A stretch of 28,468 bases of DNA from Chara braunii. Its lineage: Eukaryota > Streptophyta > Charophyceae > Charales > Characeae. How positions within the stretch are numbered: position 1 is the stretch's first letter; the number at the start of each line of letters is the position of its first letter. A program made the translations under genes and the position numbers. Where the stretch lies: the NCBI GenBank assembly GCA_003427395.1, contig BFEA01000072.1, positions 2,298,335-2,326,802 of the forward strand. Reading direction: 5' to 3'. A model generated the notes under the pieces. The model searched no databases and was not told the origin of the DNA. It was given only the letters and a program-made list of their open reading frames with translations. Below are positions 1 to 9,669 of this stretch, piece after piece.

Positions 1-843
1 GCGTTCACCACTTCTTGTATGGGTGGTGAAGTGAAGCAGTGGGTTCTGGCGGAGGCGAATGCCGCAGGGTTTGACGATATAGGTGAGTGGGCGAAGACTA
101 TGACCTTGAAGCAGTTCCTTGCAAAGGTCAAGGACCGCTTCTTGGACAAGACCACGGCCTATAAGGCCTTCGACCAACTCACCTCGATAGGACAGAAGTC
201 CTGGTCTTCCGTTGAGTCGTTGTCTCGTGAGGTGGACCGCCTGTTGCAGGTTCCTGGTCTTAACCTGCAGGACTCTCAGGTCCTTTATATCTACTCCCGC
301 GCGTTGCCCGAACCGATACGAGGGCACTTGGTCGCCGAGGCCAAGTCAGGTAAGTATACCTACCGCCAGTTCCGCGACCTTGCATTGCAGCGGGAACAAA
401 TGACTTCGCAAGTCAAAGGTTCCTATGCTGCTGCCGTAAAGAATGGAGGAGGAGGCGGTCGAGGAGGCTACGGCAAGCGGGTCATATGGCGTCAAAAGCG
501 CCAAGACTACACCCTCGTCGTATTCGACGACGATACAATGGAGAAATGGCCATTGGAGTCCGAGGGTGGTGGTGAGAGCAACAGTGACTCCGGAAAGGGG
601 GAGATCACCGCTGCGACGATCAACAAGGGAGGACCGTCATCGAACACTCGACCGAAGGGAAGACCACACTCCTTCCCATACCATCCTGGGATTGCGGCCG
701 GCAAACCGTGGCTGAAGATGGGACTAACCCGGGAGGTGTGGCAAGATAGAATGGATAATGCGCAGTGCCTCAAATGTGGCACTGCGGGGCATGTCATTGC
801 CTTTTGTCCGTTGATTAGGAATTCAAAAGGGAGCAGCCAGTAG
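1..843 (+). pseudogene. gag: gag fragment with CCHC zinc knuckle
   Basis: Gag proteins form the retrotransposon's cytoplasmic particle and bind its RNA. The frame is open from base 1, so the N-terminus is missing and the ATG at 19 is probably internal. Residues near the start (GEVKQWV) and the block around DRFLDKTTAYKAFDQL resemble the retrotransposon gag domain. A Gly-rich, basic stretch sits at about residues 142-154 counted from the ATG. Near the C-terminus is CLKCGTAGHVIAFC, a perfect CX2CX4HX4C knuckle. The frame ends at a TAG at 841, while the protease continues in the -1 frame. The gag assignment is firm; whether the frame change is programmed or decay is open. Confidence 0.85.
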
Positions 844-1440
844 GAATAACATTTGTTCCTACAGAGTTGGAGAGTGCGATCACATGCAAGGCGCCTACGA
901 TCCCTTTCCACACTCCGACTCCCGTGGCAGAGGATGGAAACCCTTCCGCCCATCGTTCAGATATCCCCACTCTTGTCTTATGTCTGTCTCTGGACGACTT
1001 CCTTGACGAGCTGGGTAGCGAGCTAGTCGCGTTACGCAGTTCGTGGGCAAAGAAAGCCAAGTCTAAGGGGGAGCTATTGATTGCCGATTTGGTTGTCAAT
1101 CGCACACACGTTGGTGCGATGCTGGACCCTGGGTCCACACGATCTTACATGTCTGAACGTGCAATCTGCAAGTTGCACCTCGACATGAAGATCCAAACGT
1201 TAGCTAGACCAATCACGTCTATGTTGGCTGACAAAAGCACGATGACGGTAACGCAATACGTCGATCATATTCGATGTCAGTTCAGTACTAAGGATGAAGA
1301 TTTGGCATGAGTTTCCCTTCCTAATCGAGAAGAACATGCCATTTGATATCATCTTGGGAATGGATTGGCACGAGGAAGCTGACCCCAAGATTGATTTCAA
1401 ATTGAAAGAAGTAGAGATCAAAGATGAATCATCTACATTG
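819..1440 (+). pseudogene. Retroviral-type aspartic protease, frameshifted
   Basis: This pepsin-like retroviral protease would cleave the gag-pol polyprotein. The frame is open from 819, overlapping the end of gag. The active-site motif is LDPGSTRSYMS with the catalytic Asp codon at 1125-1127; many plant gypsy elements carry DPGST in place of DSGAT. The second hallmark, DIILGMDW, lies at about 1345-1368 but in the next frame. A frame change must therefore fall around 1294-1310, where the first frame stops at TGA 1308. After the protease the frame runs on through a linker into RT. The protease identity is strong; the break makes it non-functional as read. Confidence 0.8.
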
Positions 1441-1449
1441 CAACCGATT

Positions 1450-3690
1450 AAGTTGTATCATCGGTCAGGGTCTGACTCTGTCTTGTCTTTTTGTTGCATG
1501 AGCTACCCTGCAATCCGATCGATGGTTGCAAAGAAGAAGTTAGAGGATGAGGTAGTAATGTTGTTAGTTAAGAAAGTAGGAGAGTCTTCAACTACCCATC
1601 CTCCTGGCATAGATGCACTCCTAACGGAGTTTGCCGATATTATGTCTGAGCCTACCGGGGTCACTTCGCGTGCTATCAAGCACACGATCGAGATCGTGCC
1701 CGGTAGCAAGGTTCCCAAGGGCCCTATCTATCGCATGTCTCCAGGGGAACTTGAGGAACTAAAGAAGCAATTGTCTTAGTTGACGGAGAAGGGATGGATT
1801 CGCCCTAGCTCCTCTCCTTATGGTGCACCTGTCTTGTTTGTGCCCAAAAAGGAAGGTGAGTTGTGCCTTTGCATCGATTACCGAGGGTTGAATGCCGTCA
1901 CCATCAAAAACACCGAACCTTTGCCAAGGATCGACGATCTCCTGGATCAGTTGCAGGGTTGTAAGGTCTTTAGTAAGATCGACCTTAAGTCTGGGTATCA
2001 CCAGATCGAGGTGGATCCAGCCGATCAGCATAAGATCGCGTTTCGTACGAGATATGGTCATTACGAGTTCATCGTGATGCCATTTGGTCTAACGAACGCA
2101 CCTGCGACCTTCCAAAGGTCCATGAACGAGTTGTTCAGGCAATGGCTCGACGACTTCGTCATCGTCTATCTGGATGATATTCTAGTATATAGTAAAACAC
2201 TAGACGATCACCAGAAACATCTACGTCTAGTACTCGAGAAGGTACGCGAGGGTGACTTCAAACTTAACCCAAAGAAATTCGAATTCGCTAAGTCTGAGGT
2301 CCTATACTTGGGACATATAGTGAACGAGGAGGGATTGAGGCCTGAGGAAAAGAAGATCTCGACAATCAGATATTGGCCGCAGCCAAAGACTCTGACAGAC
2401 CTTCGATCTTTTCTTGGTTTGGCGAGTTACTATAGGAAGTTCGTTAGGAACTTTTCTGTTATTGCTGCACCAATGAGAAGGTTGCTTAAGAAAGGTACTG
2501 TCTGGCTATGGGATAAGGATTGTGATTTGTCTTTCCGAAAGCTGAAATATGCTCTAACTCACTATCTTGTCCTCAAGATTGCCGACCCGTCTCTTCCTTT
2601 CATTGTTACGACTGACGCAAGTCAGTATGGTGTTGGCGCTGTCTTACAGCAAGACGACGGCAAGGGCTACCGCCCTATTGAGTTTATGTCTAAACGACTG
2701 CCGTGCGACAAAGTCGCCAACTCCACCTACGAAAGGGAGTTATATGCATTAGTCTGTGCCCTAGAAACGTGGAAACACTATCTCCTTGGCAGACACTTCA
2801 CTGTGTACTCGGACCATTCGACTCTAAAGTGGATCAAGACACAACCTCGATTGTCTGACAAGTTGGTGCGTTGNTCTGCTTTTATTGATACCTTTGATTT
2901 CGAACTCAAAACAATTAAAGGTAAGTCTAATGTTGTAGCANACGCACTATCAAGGAGGAGTGACTTCTTTGGGGCTATCGTCTCTTACCTGGATGTTGGG
3001 AATGATGTGAAAGCTCAGATTCGCGCTGGATATGCCACTGACCCTGTCTGGAAACCAATCATGGATATCCTAGCCAAGGATCCATCCCAACTTCCTCACT
3101 ACCGATTGTCTGATGGCTTACTCTTCTTGCTGGACCAAACTGAACAGAGATTATGCATTCCTCACAAGGAAGAACTTAAAAGTCTGCTGATTGGGGAATG
3201 TCATGACACAGAGGGACACTTTGGTTTCAAGAAGACGTATGCTGAAGTACGTGAGCACTATGAATGGAAGGGTTTGAAAGAGGATGTGCTAACATATGTT
3301 CGTACTTGCCAAGTATGTCAGAGAAACAAACCGTCTACTGAGAAACCTTTGGGGTTACTCCGACCACTACCTATACCGAGTGAGCCAGGTGAGTCTGTAT
3401 CCATTGACTTTATGAAACTCACCAAGTCCCGAAATGGCAATAGTCAAGTTATGGTTGTGGTTGATCGTTTCTCTAAATATGCTATGTTCATACCCTTGCC
3501 TGCGGAAGCCAAGACTGAGCTTGTGATTGTTAAATTTCAGATGCGATGGGTAACTGAATATGGGTTCCCTATGTCTATCGTCTCTGACCGCGATGTCAGA
3601 TTCACAAGCATGCCTTGGCAGAAATTGATGGAAGCCTACGGTACACGACTCACCATGTCGTCAGGTAGACACCCTGAAACGAATGGCTAG
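1450..3690 (+). pseudogene. pol: Pol: reverse transcriptase, RNase H and integrase N-terminal and core domains
   Basis: This enzyme would copy element RNA into DNA and integrate it. A pre-RT linker ends at TAG 1777-1779; the open frame resumes at 1780 and runs 636 codons. Numbered from 1780, RT shows FSKIDLKSGYHQ (Asp 68), MPFGLTNAPATFQ (100-112) and the catalytic YLDD (130-133). RNase H follows with TTDASQYGVGAVL (278-289), the Glu of YERELYAL and YSDHSTLKW. The integrase zinc finger is H475, H480, C510, C513, and core residues are D543 and D603. A TAG at 3688 falls exactly before the catalytic Glu, which lies two codons on and gives D-X35-E spacing. N bases at 2874 and 2941 leave two residues unknown. 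Confidence 0.93.
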
Positions 3691-4069
3691 TCTGAGCAAA
3701 TGATCCGTATGGTCCAACAACTTCTGAGAATGTATGTCCGTCCTGACCAAATAGACTGGGATGAGAACTTACCCAAGATTGCTGGTGCCTATAACAATAG
3801 TGTGCATACCGCTACGGGGTAGCGGTATGCACACCTAACGCACTGCATAAAGGCTGGAAGCCTAAGCGTCCCATGGATGTTCTAACAAGGGACCAGTTTC
3901 TTAGACTTCCACCAGGGACTAAGGAATATGCCATTCTGTTTCAAGAAGACATCAAAAAGGTAAAGGAAAATCTAAGGAAAACCCAAGAACGCATGATTGA
4001 ACAAGCTAATAAACACCGACTTTTCAAGTTGGTGACTTGGTCTGGGTTAAGTCCAAAGAATTTACTTTA
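3691..4069 (+). pseudogene. Integrase C-terminal portion, frameshifted
   Basis: This continues the integrase core after the TAG at 3688. The first stretch carries the catalytic Glu (SEQMIRMVQQLL) and the typical AYNNSVHTATG motif, then meets TAG at 3820. Coding resumes in another frame from 3831 with the TPN-LH type motif and continues to about 4018 through PRMDV-like and KENLRKTQERM segments. The switch coincides with an 11-nt inverted-copy insertion at 3820-3830. A further one-base change near 4018 moves the frame again before the chromodomain part. The residue pattern places it confidently in Ty3/gypsy integrase. Confidence 0.85.
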
Positions 4070-4435
4070 GAAGAAGATGTTTCTCAGAAACTGATGCCTG
4101 TCTATCTAGGACCCTGGGAAGTTCTCAAGGTGATAGGGGATGCCGATGGACCATCATACCCCGTCTTTCACGCGTCTAAACTCCTTCCATATGTAGAAGG
4201 AACAGAATTTCCTCACCGACCATCTGCCATACCTCCTATGAATGGCAGCTATGTGGTTGAGAAAATTACTGACCATGGATTCTTTTCTACTGATGGAAGA
4301 GGCAGACCTCAGAAGCAGTATAAAGTGAGATTCAAGTTCCAAGATGCCTCAGAAGACCGTTGGTTTAGCAGACGGGAACTGATGGATGCTGCTCCTGATA
4401 TTGTTGCTAGCTATGAACGCGGACTGAAGTCTTAA
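4022..4435 (+). pseudogene. GPY/F-type module and chromodomain-like C-terminus of gypsy integrase
   Basis: The frame opens with FQVGDLVWV and LGPWEVL, matching the DNA-binding module after the integrase core, then VFHASKLLPY. From about 4240 a chromodomain-like segment follows (YVVEKI, QKQYKVRFKF, DRWFSRREL). Chromodomains on chromoviral integrases are thought to steer insertion to particular chromatin. This one keeps the final Trp and the beta-strand spacing but lacks the usual WKG signature, so it is a divergent, group II-like version. The stop is TAA 4433-4435. Chromodomain function is inferred from position and pattern only. Confidence 0.75.
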
Positions 4436-5470
4436 GTATTTCTGCGGTGGAACTCGAATTCGGGCCGGCAGGAATGCAGTAAACCGCGTTCAGCAGCGGC
4501 CTGGGCGCTGTAACCCAAGCCCAGGCCCAGCGAGCAGTGCGACCACGCGCTGCTCGGCCTCAGGCCGCTGCGGGTGACTGTGTGACCGCGCACAGCAAGC
4601 AATTCAAAGGTCAAAGTGAACTGTAGGTCCAGGTACCTCGCCCAGGCCCTTGGTCGTGTGCATCGACTTGTATGTGTGCAGGTACCCAGTCAGAACGGTG
4701 GACCAAGGAGGATACAGTTTCAACCCAATCCAGGCCGGCGACGACAATCGATCTCGACCGTGTCTGACTTGAGGACTGGGGCCCAGATCCCGCCGTCAAC
4801 ACTACATNTTGGGCTGATTTCNTGGCTTTGACATCTAGACTCTCGTCTGGAGTCTATGGGGACTCGACGCTCTCGCGTCAATGCCGGCTCTATGCTGTCT
4901 TGCTGGCGAGACGCTGCGGGAGAACTTGACGACCGGCGCTCGTCNCTGGTTCGTGGCTTGAGTGTGCTGTGCGACCAGCATGCTGGCTGGCGCACTACTG
5001 TCTGAGGGGTTATCGACGTGGCAGATGCCACGTGTTATCTTCGTGGCTGCTGCCACGTAGTATTGCTGCTGAGATGGAAGGCGCTGGGCGCCTATATTGT
5101 TGTTCTGCTTGACAAGTATTCGGAAGAAGGATTCAGGACTGTGGTTTGGGTCGTGATACGTACCTGGTGTCTTCAACTTCGTCGTCACGTTGCTGCTTGA
5201 TGACTGGTTTGCTGGTGCCACGTGGCACTATTGGTCTACATTGTCTTGGATATCCGGATCTCTGATTGAGACACGATTATGCGGTTAGGAGGAGGAAGTG
5301 CCCGAAGAGGAAGTGGGCTGTAGGGAGGAGACTCTTCCACCCTCTCAAAGTCTATTCTCCCTCCTCCCTCTCTCGTCTGTGTATGCATTCTCTCTCATTT
5401 TGGGATCATTATTATTATGATTTATCAGCAGCGTTCGTCTATTTTGTCTTTGCGAGTGACGACTGATGAT
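4436..5470 (+). mobile_element. LTR-like 3' non-coding region of the gypsy element
   Basis: No gene is visible here. The block lies directly after the gypsy coding region, where a polypurine tract and 3' LTR are expected. It shares ordered landmarks with two later blocks (22600-23600 and 24960-25910): a GTGTGCAGGTACCC-type motif near 4674, a segment with CTGATTGAG near 5260, a purine-rich AGGAGGAGGAAG near 5288 and a pyrimidine-rich stretch near 5340-5390. N bases occur at 4807, 4822 and 4945. Exact LTR ends are not resolved, and an untranslated region plus a partial LTR is also possible. Confidence 0.5.
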
Positions 5471-5620
5471 CACGGCTGGGCACATTGCACCTTCTTCTTC
5501 AGTTTAATCTTCCCTATTGTTGGGATGTTGCGTTTTGCGGACCTACTGAATGGTTCCGTCCTTTTACTATGGATATGGTAGAATGTTTGTTTTGTGAATG
5601 AGAATCTTGTTTGCTTCGAT

Positions 5621-6100
5621 TCCGGTTGGCTTTGTCCCGTTATTTGGTCCATCTTAGGGAGGGATGGCGGTGCTTCATGTGGGATTGGTCATCTGGTTAT
5701 CGATCTGCAGGCGAGTGTGTTTTGACATCCTGGTTGGTCTTGTCCCGTCGTTTGGCCTGTAGTTGGCGGGGGCAGTGCTTGCATGTGGGACTTGTCATCT
5801 AGGATTGTCATTTAGGATTTGTTTTAATTTTGTTTGCTTCGATTTTGTTATTGGGCATCCTGGTTGGTTGTTTCCCGTTGTTCGGCCTTTTTAGCGCGGG
5901 GCGGTGCTTGTACGTGGGAATCGTCATCTGGGATTCCCTTCTTTTTTAAGTTGTCACACTGTGATCAAGGGCGCAGGAGCCTTTCTTTATTTTCTTTGTA
6001 GATAAGAATGTTTTGATATCCTGGTTGGTCTCGTCCCGTCGTTTGGCCTGTGAGTTGCGGGGCGGTGCTTGCATGTGGGACGTGTCATCTGGGATTTGTT
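5621..6100 (+). repeat. Four degenerate copies of an ~80-bp repeat
   Basis: Copies lie at about 5621-5696, 5722-5820, 5855-5938 and 6012-6100. Each runs through TCCTGGTTGG, a TGTCCCGTCGTTTGG-like segment, GGCGGTGCTTGCATGTGGGA and GTCATCTGGGATT. Two copies are preceded by TTGTTTGCTTCGAT (5608 and 5830). Spacing varies from about 100 to 160 bp, so this is an old, decayed array. Its closeness to the gypsy 3' region suggests element-derived DNA. Confidence 0.75.
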
Positions 6101-6834
6101 TTGTTGCCCCCTGTTCTGTATTATTTGGCTGTTCCCTTCCTCTTTTCTTTGCCTCTTTGCCTTCTGGCTGTGTGCAAGTGGGTCGATATGACACACGGGG
6201 GTGGGGGCACCCGCCGCTCAACGTACATCCACGTGGGCGGCCTTGTACGCAAGAGGTTCTGAACAGGGGGAGTTATAAGGAAGAAGATAAAAAATTGAAA
6301 TTAATATTCCCTGGTTTTCTTTTCCCCTTTTTTCTCTTTTTTTTGCATTTGCGCTCTGATATTCTTGTGACAATATATCTATAAAAGACAATTAAAATGA
6401 TATTTTTTAGCATAATAAAATATATATTTTGGAAATTATTAATCTGTTTCCTCCTGGCAAATAAATGTCTGATTTATAAATAAAAATATTGGCTGAAGAT
6501 CACCTGAGAATTCTGTACTGAATTGCAAATGCAGAGATCGTGAAGAAGAAACTTCAATCAAAAGCCTTAGCATTGTGCATCCATGAACCAGCATTGGCTC
6601 AGTGACAACGCATCGAGCAGAACCAACAGAGTAATAATCACTCATGCTGCTGAGTCATGCACATAATATTGAGAATCTTGAGTCTTGATGTGGAAACGTC
6701 TTTTCTTGCCTCTATTGAAAGGACAACAACAACCTGAACAATGACAATAGAAACAACGAAAGTAATAATAATAGGATGTCCATGCTGGTATCGCACACCA
6801 TCCACTGGGCAATATGATCATCTTCTCTATTAGT
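6101..6834. other. Intergenic or intronic DNA with no recognised gene
   Basis: The stretch changes from pyrimidine-rich to AT-rich at about 6280-6500. No open frame here has recognisable protein motifs and no RNA gene is visible. Confidence 0.5.
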
Positions 6835-6970
6835 AGCCTATCACTAGCCTCTACTACTGCCGGCCTGAACTCACATGATGTACGGCACAATGTTACTCCC
6901 ACTTGTGCCTACCACTAACCTCTACTACTGCCGGCTTGAAGTCACATGCCGTACAGCAGAATGTTCCCGC
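6835..6970 (+). repeat. Tandem duplication, 71-bp period
   Basis: Two copies share CTCTACTACTGCCGGC, starting at 6849 and 6920, followed by TGAAxTCACATG, TACxGCA and AATGTT. Differences at many sites show the duplication is old. Confidence 0.75.
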
Positions 6971-7179
6971 CAGTGTCCAAACAAAGAGTGAACTGTTGGA
7001 GTTCATTTGATGAAGACTTTGGTGAGTGTCTATCCTTTTTCCCCACGGAGCTCTTCTTCCCCAAACGACCTCCTCTCCTGTATTGCCGACCTCTCTTTCT
7101 CTCTCGCTGTCTCTCACCTCCCCAGGTGGGTGCCCGCTATGGCTGGTGCTCCACTCACAGCAAAAAAGAAGCTGCAGCT

Positions 7180-8835
7180 GCCGACAGGCAGAAAAGTTGG
7201 GTTTCCTAGGGGTTCCTTATGGACATTCCAGCAACTCAGTAGGTCTTTGGATTGGGCGAGAAGGTCGAGTCATGATGGTACTGGTCTGCATTAAGTGAGG
7301 ATTAGGCCCAGGCGCAGTACCTGAAGGTAGCATACTCGACAGGCCCAGGAGTAGGCTGAGTGAGGAGGCAGGAGTGTATTCACCTGGCGGTCAAGGCAAA
7401 CTCTAGTGCCAACAAGGAGAAAAGTAGAATTTGCTAGGGGCGTCATTGAATATTGCAGCAATTCAGCTAGGCTGGAAGGTGGAGTCATGACAGCACCAGT
7501 CCACATTTAGCCAGGATTAGTAGGTCTAGGCGCGGGTCCCACAGATAGGACTTCAGTCCAGAATGATGTTCTCTCGGATAGGAGGGAATGGTAGGCGACG
7601 TAGCACACGCGGTAGGTCCAGGAGTATGCTGAGCGAGGAGGCAGTAATATATCATTCGGGGTTATGACTGGTCGGGGTATTAGCTCGGCGGTCGTGTTCC
7701 TGCTCTGGCCCGAGGGTTAGTGAGGCAGACCAAGGGGTGAAAGGAGTTGAGGGTGAGGAAGAAGACCTCCATGGCTATGGAGCATAACCAGAAGTAAGAG
7801 GGAGAAGAACCTCAAGCCCGCAACTCAGATAGGCTAGAAGGTGGAGTCATGCTTGTACCGGTCTGCATTTAGCCAGATTAGGCCTAGGCATGGGTCATGC
7901 AGGACATTGCAGGTAGGGTTTTAGTTTGCGATGTTGCTGCCAAAAGGAGGGAATGGTAGGACAGGTCATACACCTGGCAGGTTCAGGAGTAGGCTGCGTG
8001 TGGAGGCAAGAGTATATCATTCCATGCAATGACTAGTCTGGGTACTCACCTGGCAGTCATGTTCCTGCTCTGCCCTGAGGGACAGTGAGGCGGAGCGGTG
8101 GGTGGAAGGAGTTGAGGGTGAGTAGGAACTCCGAAGACCTCCATGTTTTTGGAGGATGAGCAATAGGAGGGAGAAAAGGAAAACGGCAAGAATTTCATTC
8201 ATCTAGTTTCATCTGGATTCAAACTCAGGTCTACCTGAGTTTGTATCCAGATGGAACTAGCTGAATGAAATTCTTGAATTACCTGGTAGGCTCTGGGGTT
8301 GGGTAGGGAAGAAGGTGGAGTCATGATGGTACCTGTTTGCATTTAGCCAGGATTAGGTCCATCGTCTTCACGTGAATAAAACTCCCGGTAATTGTTACTG
8401 CAGCTGGACTGAAATTCGCGGCAAGTACAGCAACAATGATTGGGCGTGCTGTTCAGGTGAAACGGCAGGCAAGGGTCCTGCAGGTAGGGTTCCAGTCTGC
8501 AATGTTCCCGCCAAAAGGAGGGAATGGTAGGCCAGATAGCACACCTGAGGTTCAGGAGTAGGCTGAGTGTGGAGGCAATGAGTAGTTTGGGTATTCACTT
8601 GACAGTTGAGATGTTGTAGAAGTCCACGACAAGACGGAGCCGACTGATTCAATGTCGTTGAAGATACTTGTAGTGAAGAACTCACTGTGAAGACTCAAGC
8701 TCGTCATGTGTTCCTGCTCTGCCATAAGGTAGAGTGAGGTGGCAACACGGGAGCGGTAATGAAAGGAATTCTGGGTGAGAAAGAAGACCATAGATATGGA
8801 GAATGAGCAGAATTAGGAGGGAGATGACCTGGCTA
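7180..8835 (+). repeat. Degenerate tandem array of ~360-bp units
   Basis: Units are anchored by AAGGTGGAGTCATG, at about 7261, 7476, 7838 and 8311. Each continues with a CTGCATTTAGCCAGGATTAG segment, AGGAGGGAATGGTAGG, CAGGAGTAGGCTGAGTG, TGTTCCTGCTCTG and GGAGTTGAGGGTGAG. The complete unit is 362 bp (7476 to 7838). The first unit is truncated, and the third and fourth carry insertions, including the hairpin at 8188-8275. A partial unit end precedes the array at about 7185-7250. No protein motif is seen in any frame. Confidence 0.8.
8188..8275. repeat. 88-bp near-perfect hairpin
   Basis: Arms 8188-8230 and 8233-8275 are reverse complements at 40 of 43 positions, with a 2-nt loop. The arm begins AAGAATTTCATTCA. 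It interrupts the tandem array between the third and fourth units. No target-site duplication is clear at its edges. A foldback or MITE-like insertion, or a templated inverted duplication, would both give this structure. Confidence 0.9.
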
Positions 8836-9239
8836 TGGAGGCAGAGGGTGACCTTTAAGCTAAACTATGCAGGTAGATGGGAGGGACAAATACAGTAAAG
8901 CAGGAGATGAGTTGCAAGATGACAAAGGAGACTTTCGTTGTCCTCTTCTTGGTTGGTCTTTGTCAACAAGGGCCCTGTCGGGGTATTTGTGACGAGGCAG
9001 AGGCAGACCAGCGAGGCTGGGAGAGAGAGGGAGAGTGAGAGCACACAAACACGTTCACTCAACTCGACACAGACTCGACACGACTCGACGGACGCAGACA
9101 TAAAGTGGCAAAAGTCACAAAGTCGCAAAGTCCCAGTCTTGAATTCCCAAACACAATGTTGAAGCAAAGTCGCACTGAACAGGAGCACTGAGGCTGAAAA
9201 CTTGGTGCCTGTATTGTGCTTGAGTCAGTACTTAAGTAC
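8836..9239. other. No gene recognised
   Basis: There is a GA-rich tract near 9018-9045 and short repeats of ACTCGACAC near 9060-9090 and of AAAGTC near 9113-9132. No coding or RNA signal is supported. Confidence 0.5.
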
Positions 9240-9254
9240 CGGACTTGAGTGCGG

Positions 9255-9600
9255 TCCTGAGGGCAAAAGTGAAAATGCCTCAGGGCCAGAACTGAAATCG
9301 AAAGTCTGACAGTGGGCGCCAGAATGCCGGATGGGCGCCAAGTGTTCGAAATCGGAAAGTCGAAAAAGGAGGATGGCGTCAACTGTTCGAAATTGGAAAA
9401 GCAAAAACAGAAAATGCCTCAGAGCCAGAACTGAGATCGAAAGTCTGACAGTGGGCGCCAGAATGCCGGATGGCGCCAAGTGTTTGAAATCGGAAAGTCG
9501 AAAAAGGAGGAAGTTGAAAACGGGCGCCAGGATGCGGATGGCGCCAACTGTTCGAAATCGGAAAAGCAAAAACAAAGTAAAACAAAACAAGAACAACACA
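9255..9600 (+). repeat. 139-bp tandem repeat with GGGCGCCAG motif
   Basis: Two nearly full copies begin at AAAATGCCTCAG (9272 and 9411), and a partial third covers about 9522-9577. Each copy contains AGTGGGCGCCAGAATGCCGG, then GGCGCCAAGTG, GTTCGAAATCGGAAA and GGAAAAGCAAAAAC. It lies just beyond the 3' end of the minus-strand integrase relic, so it may be leader, UTR or LTR sequence of that element. Confidence 0.8.
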
Positions 9601-9669
9601 AAAACAAAAAAAAGAAAATAAATACAGCAAGCTGGCGAGTGGTAATCCGCAGACCAGGGATCGAGCCAT

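Larger units (their letters stand above)
1..5470 (+). mobile_element. Degenerate Ty3/gypsy retrotransposon with chromodomain-like tail, 5' end outside the window
   Basis: Domains run in Ty3/gypsy order: gag with a CCHC knuckle, aspartic protease, reverse transcriptase, RNase H, integrase, and a chromodomain-like C-terminus, followed by about 1 kb of LTR-like DNA. The 5' LTR and gag start lie left of the window. The element is inactive: gag and protease are in different frames, in-frame TAG codons occur at 1777 and 3688, and frame changes occur near 1300, at 3820-3830 and near 4018. The 3' limit is approximate; no matching LTR pair is available to fix it. The order protease-RT-RNase H-integrase excludes copia, which has integrase before RT. 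Confidence 0.9.

Noticed and set aside
7007-7145. Splice-like donor GTGAGTG at 7020 and acceptor CTCCCCAG near 7125
   Set aside because: The flanking 'exons' carry no recognised protein and the downstream one lies in the tandem array. Chance matches are likely.
9610-9665. tRNA-like GGCTCGATCCC on the minus strand beside the integrase relic
   Set aside because: Only a loose B-box match; no A box or cloverleaf could be found upstream at the right spacing.
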